IMG/VR virus record: IMGVR_UViG_3300035201_000291
Span: 1 to 29,885 of that record
Length of the DNA stretch: 29,885 nucleotides
From: a virus
Reading direction: 5' to 3' (one strand)
A program made the translations under genes and the position numbers. Every line of letters starts with the position of its first letter. The first letter of the stretch is position 1. Shown here in pieces: positions 1 to 9,600 of this stretch. The notes below the pieces were generated by a model. That model made no database searches and was not told the DNA's origin. It saw only the letters and a program-made list of their open reading frames with translations.

Positions 1-1
1 A

Positions 2-2074
2 GGAACAGTTTCCTCAGTATCTATTGGAAATAGTGGTTCTGGTTATAGAGTAGGAATTCAGACAAATATTCTTGTTAAGGCTAGAACTAGTTCTGGTGTT
101 ACAACTATTGGTACTGCTAATGTTGATGCTGGTATAGTTACTTCAGTAACTATTACAAACGGTGGTTCTGGATACGATAAAATACAACCACCAGATCTTG
201 AGTTTGAACCACCACTTAATTATGAAAATATGAGATTAACTGGTAGTGCAACTGGTATTGGTGCATCTGTATCTGTAGTTGTTGGTGCTGGTTCTAGTGT
301 TATTGCATTTACTATAACAAACTTTGGTTATAACTATAAGATTGGTGATACTTTAACTCTAGACACTGCATCTGGTGCAAATGCAGGTATTCACACAGAT
401 TCCTCCGCTGGTTCATCCTTTAAGGCATTTGAACTAACAGTTGACGAAACCTTTAATGATAGTTTCTCTGGATGGTCATTTGGACAACTACAGAAGATTA
501 ATACTTTTGAAGGTGACTTTGATGGTAAGAGAAAGACATTTACATTTAAGATAACCGAAGGTGCAGCTGCAACTCAAGTTACTTTAAGAGCTGCGAAAGG
601 TTCTCCAATTAAGATAGAAGATAATATTATAGTCTTTATTAATGATATTCTTCAGGTTTCTAAGGAAAGTTATACAATTAATGGTGGTTCTAGAATTGAG
701 TTCTCTGAAGCTCCTAAAGCTGGTGATAAAGTAAGAATTTACTTCTATAGAGGATCTGATAATGATGTCTTTGATATGGATATATTGGAGACAATAAAAG
801 TTGGTGATGAAGTTCAAATTAACACATATCCCGAAAAAGGATTAACTGACGGATTCCAACAGAATCCAAGAACTGTTACTGGTATTACTACTACTGACAC
901 AATTACTACTAATACATATCCTGGTCCTGGTATTGCTACAGTTCGTGCAGATCTTAGACCTATTGTTTGGACAAAACAACTTAGTGATGTTGTTATTGAT
1001 AATAAGGCAATAACAAAGGATAGGACAGAGTTAGAAGCAGGTATTAGACCAACTGGATATATTATTAACTCAGTTTCTACTGCTTCAACAGACTTCTTCG
1101 TAGACAATGCAGTTCCACTCTTTAATGAGTTTGATGATCGTTCAGAGTCAAAACAGGCTCTTACTATTTTTGATCCAACTACAAGAACAGGTGCTGCAGC
1201 TACTGCTGTTGTAGCTACTGGTATTGGTACTACATTTACTAGTGGTACTATTCAAGAAATCATTATTTCTGATGGTGGTGCTGGATTTACTACTGTTCCT
1301 CATGTTGCTATTGGTGTTACTGCTGGTATCGGAACAGTTCATTCTGGTATTGCTGTTACATTTACTACAAATGCTTCAGCAGTAGCCACTCTCTCAGGTG
1401 TTGGTACTGTATCATCTATCCATGTATCAGTTCCTGGTATTGGTTATACGTATACTAATCCGCCATCTGTACTTATTGCACCACAGAGACAAACTAAGGA
1501 AAAGATAAGTAGTGTTAAATATGATGGGGACTTTGGTATTATTACTGGTATCGGTACTACTACTGTAGCTGGTATTGCTACTACTGGATTAACATTTGAT
1601 CTCTTTATTCCACTTGATTCTCCACTAAGAGATAGTTCTATAATGACTACTCCTAGATTAACTAGTGGAATTCAAACAGGATATTATTTTGTTGCATACA
1701 ATACAAATACTGGAACTGCTAATACTTCATATGCTGATGCTACTGGAATAACAACAGTTGGTATTGGATCTACATTCATTGACAACATTTATAAAGTGAT
1801 GGCTGTAGAAAATGTAACTGGAAGTGCTCATGGAGTTGGTTCTACTACTCTGAGGAGAGTAACAGTTAGTGTGGGTTCTACTGCAGGGGTTAGTATTGGA
1901 AGTAGTGCAACTGCTCAAGATACTGATTTTGGTAACTATAGTTGGGGTCGTATATACGATTTCGTAAGGGCAGATGCACAGTCATTCAGTGTTATTAACA
2001 ACGATGGCGTAACTGGTATTCTTACTGGACCTGTTATTGTTAGAACACGAGACCTAAAGGAAGCCAACATTTAA
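2..2074 (+). CDS. Large virion structural protein, C-terminal part (5' end outside window)
   Basis: The reading frame is open from base 2, so the Met at 230 is probably internal and at least 690 residues of a longer protein are present. The sequence is beta-rich, dominated by Gly, Thr, Ser and Ile. It holds GSGY-type repeats (near 146-205, 305-364 and 1259-1486) and many GIGTT/GVGST motifs. A module at about 620-760 reads FINDILQVSKESYTINGG, then FSEAPKAGD and IYFYRG; I know this type from large cyanophage structural proteins. It lies directly upstream of gp8, where T4 has baseplate gene 7, so a baseplate-periphery or fibre role is inferred from position only. I see no enzymatic motif, and no similarity to T4 gp7 could be verified by eye. 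The gene ends 35 bases before gp8, in a gap with a late-promoter-like octamer. Confidence 0.75.
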   Translation, partial: GTVSSVSIGNSGSGYRVGIQTNILVKARTSSGVTTIGTANVDAGIVTSVTITNGGSGYDKIQPPDLEFEPPLNYENMRLTGSATGIGASVSVVVGAGSSVIAFTITNFGYNYKIGDTLTLDTASGANAGIHTDSSAGSSFKAFELTVDETFNDSFSGWSFGQLQKINTFEGDFDGKRKTFTFKITEGAAATQVTLRAAKGSPIKIEDNIIVFINDILQVSKESYTINGGSRIEFSEAPKAGDKVRIYFYRGSDNDVFDMDILETIKVGDEVQINTYPEKGLTDGFQQNPRTVTGITTTDTITTNTYPGPGIATVRADLRPIVWTKQLSDVVIDNKAITKDRTELEAGIRPTGYIINSVSTASTDFFVDNAVPLFNEFDDRSESKQALTIFDPTTRTGAAATAVVATGIGTTFTSGTIQEIIISDGGAGFTTVPHVAIGVTAGIGTVHSGIAVTFTTNASAVATLSGVGTVSSIHVSVPGIGYTYTNPPSVLIAPQRQTKEKISSVKYDGDFGIITGIGTTTVAGIATTGLTFDLFIPLDSPLRDSSIMTTPRLTSGIQTGYYFVAYNTNTGTANTSYADATGITTVGIGSTFIDNIYKVMAVENVTGSAHGVGSTTLRRVTVSVGSTAGVSIGSSATAQDTDFGNYSWGRIYDFVRADAQSFSVINNDGVTGILTGPVIVRTRDLKEANI
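1259..1486 (+). repeat. GSGY-type beta repeat pair within the first gene
   Basis: Two units of a degenerate protein repeat: a short hydrophobic strand, then GGAGF or PGIGY, then a TTVP or TNPP turn and a second strand. Other copies lie upstream in the same gene at about 146-205 and 305-364. The same pattern occurs in gp8, the 2527-residue protein and gp14. Confidence 0.6.
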
Positions 2075-2083
2075 AATCTTAAA

Positions 2084-2091
2084 CATAAATA
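2084..2091 (+). promoter_or_regulatory. T4-like late promoter octamer upstream of gp8
   Basis: The sequence CATAAATA matches the T4 late consensus TATAAATA at seven of eight positions. It lies in the short gap before gp8, with its end 18 bases from the start codon. T4 late promoters need only this octamer, recognised by the gp55 sigma factor. The start point would fall a few bases downstream, giving a very short leader. Confidence 0.5.
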
Positions 2092-2109
2092 AAACAAAAA
2101 GTCTTTAAA

Positions 2110-3669
2110 ATGTCAGCAATTATAACTGATCAACTTCGTATATTGAATTCTGAGAATTTTGTAGCAGGAGTTGGATCAACAACTAATAGTTATTACGTCT
2201 GGATTGGACTTCCTAACCCAGGTGAGTTTCAGTCGGATTGGGATGAGAATCCCCCTGCGCCTAAAGATTCGTTTGATGATGAGAACGACTATTGGGATAA
2301 TATGATTGCTTTGAAGAAAATTAATGAGTCAGATGTTGTTAGAGTTGTAAGAAAGGTAGATTGGACTTCTGGTACAACATATGAGATGTACCGACCAGAT
2401 TATACAAGAGATAATCTTGCTCCACAGACAGGTGCTTCAACTCTTTATGATGCAAATTATTATGTTATAAACTCGGATTATCGTGTTTATATTTGTATTC
2501 AGAATGGTACGGATCCAGAAAACCCAAATGGTAGACCTTCTCTTGATGAACCTTTGTTTACTGACTTAGAACCAAGGTCTGCAGGTAGTTCTGGTGATGG
2601 ATATATTTGGAAATATCTTTATACAATTAAACCAAATGAACTTATAAAGTTTGATTCTACTAGTTTTATTCCAACACCACAGAATTGGTCTACAAATGCT
2701 GATGTTGCTGCTGTAAGGAATAATGCTGCAACTAGTGGACAACTTAAAGTTGTAACTATCACCAATAGAGGTGTTGGTTATGGTACTGCTACAACTTATA
2801 ACGAAGTTCCAATAAAAGGTGATGGTTCTGGTGGAAAATGTTCTGTTGTTGTGAATGCTGCTGGTAAAATCGATTCTGTAGAGGTTACTAGTGGTGGTTC
2901 AAATTATACATTTGGAACTGTTGACTTGAGTGCTGTAGGTCTTGCAAACCCATCAGGTTCTACTGATGCAGCTTTTAAAGTTATTATTCCTCCTCAAGAT
3001 GGTCATGGATCTGATATCTATAGAGAACTCGGATCATATAGAGTTCTTATCTATTCTCGTTTAGAGAATGATGTGACGAACCCAGATATTATTAGTGGTA
3101 ACCAATTTGCTAGATTGGGTCTTGTTAGAGATCCATATGCTTATGGTTCAACTAGTAATCTAACACTTTCAAAAGCAAGTGCTGTTTATGCACTGAAATT
3201 GACTGGTGCTGGTTCTACTACTACTAAGTACACTGCTGACTCTGAGATAACTCAAGAAGTTGGTATTGGTTCTACTGCTGTTGGTAGAGTTATTAATTGG
3301 GATTCAAACACTGGTGTTCTTAAATATTGGCAAGACAGAAGGGTTGCTATTTCTACAGATGGAACAGCACCAAGTTACGGATATGAATTGTTTAGATTCT
3401 CGTCTGATCCTTCAACTGGTGCAGGTACTACTGTATTTGGTGGTACTAATAATCTGAATATAGATACCAACTTTGGTACTGCTGTTGCTCCAGGTGTGAC
3501 AACTCAAATAAATAATAAGACTTATAACCTTGGAATGAACTTTGTTAAAGGGGTTGCTAATCCAGAGGTTGAGAAGTACAGCGGCGACATTATCTACGTA
3601 GACAATAGAGCAGCTGTTACTCGTAGCTCACAACAAAAAGAAGACGTTAAAATCGTATTGGAATTCTAA
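2110..3669 (+). CDS. 8: Baseplate wedge protein gp8
   Basis: This 519-residue protein begins MSAIITDQLRILNSENFV, a start I recognise from marine T4-like gp8. T4 gp8 has 334 residues and forms part of the baseplate wedge with gp6, gp7, gp10, gp11 and gp53. Conserved stretches include SYYVWIGLPNP near residue 27, the WDNMIALKKI stretch near 62, and DGYIWKYLYTIKPNELIKF near residues 163-181. The extra length comes partly from a Gly-rich insert at about residues 210-285 with GVGYG and GGSNYTFG repeats like those in neighbouring virion proteins. The start has no clear Shine-Dalgarno sequence but follows a late-promoter octamer. The next gene begins six bases after the stop. The assignment rests on the N-terminus and on synteny. 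Confidence 0.85.
   Translation: MSAIITDQLRILNSENFVAGVGSTTNSYYVWIGLPNPGEFQSDWDENPPAPKDSFDDENDYWDNMIALKKINESDVVRVVRKVDWTSGTTYEMYRPDYTRDNLAPQTGASTLYDANYYVINSDYRVYICIQNGTDPENPNGRPSLDEPLFTDLEPRSAGSSGDGYIWKYLYTIKPNELIKFDSTSFIPTPQNWSTNADVAAVRNNAATSGQLKVVTITNRGVGYGTATTYNEVPIKGDGSGGKCSVVVNAAGKIDSVEVTSGGSNYTFGTVDLSAVGLANPSGSTDAAFKVIIPPQDGHGSDIYRELGSYRVLIYSRLENDVTNPDIISGNQFARLGLVRDPYAYGSTSNLTLSKASAVYALKLTGAGSTTTKYTADSEITQEVGIGSTAVGRVINWDSNTGVLKYWQDRRVAISTDGTAPSYGYELFRFSSDPSTGAGTTVFGGTNNLNIDTNFGTAVAPGVTTQINNKTYNLGMNFVKGVANPEVEKYSGDIIYVDNRAAVTRSSQQKEDVKIVLEF
2748..2930 (+). repeat. GSGY-type beta repeats inserted in gp8
   Basis: Two repeat units, one reading VTITNRGVGYG and the other VEVTSGGSNY, lie in a part of gp8 that accounts for some of its extra length over T4 gp8. 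They match the pattern in the first gene, the 2527-residue protein and gp14. Confidence 0.55.
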
Positions 3670-3675
3670 AAAACC

Positions 3676-6600
3676 ATGCCACAGGAAACGAACCTAAATG
3701 TCAATCCGTACTTTGACGATTTTGACAGCGCTAAGAATTATTATAAGGTACTTTTTAAACCAGGAACTCCTGTTCAGGCGAGAGAATTAAGTACGCTTCA
3801 GTCTATTCTACAGAATCAGATTGAACAGTTTGGTACTCACTTTTTTAAAGAGGGTGCAAAGGTTATCCCAGGTAACCTTACATATGATAATAACTTCTTC
3901 TGTGTAGAAATTGAGTCAACATTTTTAGGTATTCCTGTATCGTTATATCTTAATCAGTTAAAGGGTATTAGAATCACTGGCGAAAGGTCTGGTGTTACTG
4001 CAACAGTAAGGAAAGTTCTTACATCCGAAGAATCAGAAAGAGGTAATATAACATTATATGTTAAGTATGAAAAGTCAGGTTCAGAAGATTTCTCTACAGA
4101 GAAATTCTTTGATGGAGAGAACCTTATTACTGATAGGGATATAATTTATGGTTTAAATATCATTGCTCAAAATGAGACTTTTGGTATTACCATTGCTTCT
4201 GGTGCATCTTCTACTGGATCAGCAATGTCTATTGGTGAAGGTGTTTATTTTGTAAGAGGTTGTTTTGTTCAGAATCATAGTGAAACTCTAATTCTTGATC
4301 AGTATAATAATAGACCATCTTATAGAATTGGTTTTGATGTTGCGGAAGAATTTATAACTGCTGATGAAGATCCAGATTTGAATGATAATGCATCTGGATT
4401 TACAAACTTTGCTGCTCCTGGTGCAGATAGACTTAAGATTACTATTCAACTTTCAAAGAAAGATTTACAGGATAAGAATGATCAGAATTTTATAGAAATT
4501 GCTCGTGTTGAAAATGGTACTCTTCAGAGTTTTGTTAAAGATACTCAGTATAATTTAATTCGTGATACTCTTGCTGCTAGAACGTATGATGAGTCTGGTG
4601 ATTACTATGTTAAACCTTTTGAACTCTTTGCAAAAGAGTCATTAAATGACCAGGTTGGTAATAAAGGAATTTATACTTCAGAACAAAAGACTCAACAGGG
4701 AGGTACGCCATCTAAGGACTTGATGTTAATTCAAGCATCTCCAGGTAAAGCGTATGTAAAAGGATATGATATACAAAAGATTGCTTCTACTTTTATTGAT
4801 GTAGAAAAACCAAGAACTACAAAGAAGATAGAACAAGAGTCGGTTAATTATTCAACTGGTGCTCCTATTTTTGTTAATAATGTATTTGGTTCTCCTAGTT
4901 TAGGTATAGGTACTACCGCAACTGTCTCACTTGTTAGTACAAGAAGAGCTGGTTTAACAACTGTTGGTATTGCTCCTGGTGGAGAAGAAGTTGGTGTTGC
5001 TAGACTTTATGACTTTAAAGCACAATCAGCTAGTTATGTTAATGAAGCAACCAAATACGAAGTAAGACTTATTGATATTAAAACATTTACTAAAATTAAA
5101 GTTGGTATTGCTATAACTTCAGTTGCCGATTCAGACCATATTGAAGGTGCAAGAAGTGGTGCTCAAGGTTTTGTATATGGAACAACTGGTGCAAATAAAA
5201 CTGATTTAACCCTTGTTGATACGATAGGTAAATTTGTTAAAGATGAATCGATTCTTGTTAATGGTGTAGCTCAAGGTAGAGTAATTACAAAAGTATCAGA
5301 TTATGGTATGAATGATGTTAAGTCATTCAAGAGTTCTGTAGGTGTATCTACATTTGAAGCTGATATGGTTCTGGATGGTGCAAGGTCACTTTCTAACCAA
5401 GTTTCTGGTTCAATGACTTTAGTATGGGGTGCTGGTAATACGGGTACTATTACTGCAGCTGGTAATAATTTCGCTGGTATTATAACTTCAGGAAATATTA
5501 TTAGTTATCCTGTAGCTGGTAAAACTGTACCAACATTTAATAAAATTACTGGAGTATCTACTGATGGTACTACTGTTAATGTCGTTGGTATAACAACAGT
5601 TCCAAATGTTATGGATGGTGGAGTTCCTACAGGAACTACAAATGTTACTGGGTTAACAATTAGAAGGTCATTATTTAATGTTAACGATAACACTATTACA
5701 ACTCCACTTAATCATAAAAATATTGCGAGTCTTGATGTAACTAATACTACTGTTCAATTTAGAAAACAATATTCTGGTATTAATGTATCAAGTAATTCAT
5801 TTACTTCACCTGATGCTGGTACGAATTTATTTTTCCAACCATTTGATGAAGAAAGATACTTTATATCTTATGCTGATGGTTCTATAGAACCATTGCAGGC
5901 AAGTCAGATGAGTCTTTCTGCCAACAAGAAGACAGTAACTTTTGTTGGATTAAGTAAGGCTTCAGGAAAAGCAAATCTTTTTGCAACAGTATTAAAGGGA
6001 ACTGTAGTAACTAAGAAGAAGAACCTTAATGAGGCAAATACCCTTGTTATAAATCGTTCTAAATTAACTGCTTCAGGTATTGGAACAAATACTTTAAATG
6101 ATGGACTTACTCATAGTAATGTTTATGGAACTAGAGTACAAGATAAGTTTATATCTCTACAAGTACCAGAGGCTGTATCTTTAGCTGCAGTTTATGAATC
6201 AAATGATTCAGGAGATCCAGATCTACCTTCATTAGTACTTGGTGGATATTCTGGACCAAGTGGAAATAATACAGATTTAATTATTGGTGAAAGATTAACA
6301 GGTGTTGAGAGTAATGCTGTTGGTATGGTTGTTGAAAGACCAAATACTGTTAATGTTGGTATAGTTCCTCTTAACTCAACTGAGTTTATTGTTGGAGAAA
6401 CTGTTAAGAGTAATAAGTCTGGTGTTGCTGCTCTTGTTGGAGCTACAACTAGAGGAGATAGAAACGTAACCGAACAATTTATGCTTGGTGTAAATGATCG
6501 AGCAAATTATTATGATTACTCTTATATTAGAAGAAAGAAAGACTTTGGAGAACCAAAGAATAGATTAAAGATTGTATTTAAGAACTTCTTTGTTAATTCT

Positions 6601-9600
6601 GATGATGATGGTGATTTCTTTAGTGCCTCAAGTTATCCAGAGGTCTCTAAGGATCTAATTCCAATGAGTAATATGTATAATCTTAGGTCTAGTGATCTTA
6701 TCGATATCAGACCTAGAGTAAAAACATATGATACAACAACTTCGGTATCCCCATTTAATTTCAAGTCAAGAATATTTTCTGATGATGGTGCTAGTATTCC
6801 AGATCCTTTAGTACCAGATGAATCTATTATTGTAAGTTATGATTATTATCTTGGTAGAAGTGATAGATTATTCCTTGATATTAATGGTACTTGGGAGTAT
6901 ATAAAGGGTACTCCAGCAGATATTCCAACTATACCTCAACCAGTTGGTGATGCAATTGAAGTTGCTACAATTGATTTAGCTCCTTATGTTTATGACCTTA
7001 AAAATGATGTCATGATCACCAGAACCAAACATAAACGGTTCACGATGGCTGATATTGGAAGACTTGAAGAAAGACTGAAGAATGTTGAGTATTATACAAG
7101 ATTGTCTCTTCTTGAGTCTGATACTAAGAATATGTCCATAACTGATGCAAATGGTTTGAATAGGTTTAAATCTGGATTCTTTGTAGATAACTTTAAGACT
7201 CATGATGCACATCAGATTGCTCATCCAGACTTTTCTGCAAGTATTGATGCTAAAAATGCATACCTAAGACCTGGACATTATACTACTGCTATTGATCTTA
7301 TTGTTGGTTCTCAGTCATTAATTGGTATTGGTACTACTGCTAATCCTACTCTTGATATTAATTTTGTAACAGATATTGATGGTTCAAATGTCAAGAAGAC
7401 TGGAAGACTTGTAACTTTAGATTATAATGAGAAGAAATTCCTTGAGCAAGGATATGCATCTAGAGTAGAGAATGTTAACCCATTCCTCATTGTTTTCTAT
7501 GCTGGTGACATTAAACTTAATCCAGACTCTGATATATGGATGGATACTAAGAGATTAGATGCTAATGTTATTCGTAGAACGAGTGAATATGATAATGTTA
7601 TTGCACAACTTGGTATCGATACTCAAACTGGTTTGAGTGAAATGGATTGGGGTGCTTGGGAAACTGACTGGAGTTCTGAAAAGATTACAACAAGAACGGA
7701 AGTTGTTACAGAAAAACTTGATGGTCCTATCAGTCCTCAACAATTGAAGGATATGGGAGTCACGGCTAATTTAGCCAACCATCAAAATGTTAATTATATT
7801 CCTGATTATGGAATGGTGAAAGCTTTGAATAATGGTAATTGGGTTCCTAGAGGTGGAGGAATGTTTACCGATGTTACTCTAACTCATAGACAAGAAATTC
7901 AAGATATTGAGATAACAGATCATCAGTCTAGAGAGGGTATTCAGTATAGGGTAACACCAGTTGAAACTGAAGAATCTTTAGGTGATAGAATGATTAGTAG
8001 GGATAGAATCCCATTCATGAGAGCTAGAAATATTGAAGTAACAAATACAAGAATGAAACCTAGAACTAAGTTCTATACATTCTTTGATGGTGTAGATGTT
8101 ACCCAATATATGACTCCAAAACTTTTGGAAATTACAATGGATAGTGGTTTATTCCAAACTGGTGAAACTATTAATGGATTTAATGCATCTACAGTAACTG
8201 CTGGGGGTACTCCAGAGTTTAGATGTAGACTTGCTACACCAAATCATAAGTATGGTCCATATAATGATCCTACTGATGTATTTGGACTTAATCCTTATGT
8301 AAATAATGCAACTCTTCCTGCAAGTTATTCTACTTCTTCTTCATTATTGAATGTTGATACATTTAGTCTTGCTAGTGAAGTTACTGGAACATTCTATGGT
8401 CATGTTACAAAAGGGATGAAGATAAAAGGTCAGACTAGTGGTGCAGAAGCTACTATATCTGATGTTAGAATGATTAGTGATTCTATTGGTAACTTAATTT
8501 GTTCCTTCAATATACCAAATCCAAATGTTGAAGCTAATCCAAGATGGGAAACTGGTACTAAAACTTTACGGATGACCACTAGTTCTGTTAACTCGGAGAT
8601 TGGTGGAACAGTTACTGGTTCTGCTGAAACTAATTTCTATGCACAAGGTGAATTAGATACTATTCAAGAAAATGTTTTAAGTATTAAGACTCCACAAATT
8701 GAACGTTTAACTACAGAAGAACAAAGAGTTATTCAAGATAGAATTGTTAGTAGACCAGGTGAAAGACAAACTGATATTGGATCTGCTGTTCAGTACTATG
8801 ACCCACTTGCTCAAACATTTAGAGTTGAGGAAGCAACTGGTATATTCTTAACATCAGTTGATGTCTTTATGAGAGATAAAGATGCAGAACTTCCTTTGAC
8901 TTTGCAGGTAAGAACTGTTGAAACAGGTCTTCCAACTTCTAAGATATTACCATTTGCTATTGTTGTTAAAGAACCAAAAGACGTTAATATATCCGAGGAT
9001 GCTTCTATTCCAACTAGATTCACTTTTGAATCTCCAGTTTACTTAGCAGGTGAGAACGAATTTGCTATTGTTCTTGTAACTCCTGCAGAAAACTATAACT
9101 GTTGGATTTCAAGGATGGGTGAAATTGATATTTCAACCGCTAACTTACCTGATGAACAACAGGTGATGATTAGTCAACAGCCATATCTTGGTTCACTCTT
9201 TAAGTCTCAGAACGGTACTACTTGGGATCCAAGTCAGTATGAAGATATGAAGTTCAATCTTTATAAGGCTGAATTTAATACTGACACTCCTGGTACTGCA
9301 AGATTCTATAATCCAGATCTTGCTGAAGGTAATGGTCAGATTCCTACTCTTCAAAACAATGCTATTGAAGTTCTTTCTAGAAAGGCAGTTGTAGGTCTTG
9401 GTACTACATTCTCAACCCCTGCAGGATTTGTTCCTGGAGTAACTGTTACCCAAGAAGGAAATCTATATGCCTCTGCTACACTTACTGGAGTTGCAGGTAT
9501 TGCTAGTGTAGGTGCTCAAACCTTTACTATTGTTAATCCTGGTATTGGTTATACTCCTCAAACTGGTTCTCTTGCATATACCAATATACCTCTTCCAACA

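Noticed and set aside
230-232. ATG at 230 as the true start of the first gene
   Set aside because: The same frame is open from base 2 and encodes matching repeat sequence (NGGSGYDK) upstream, and no ribosome site precedes this ATG.
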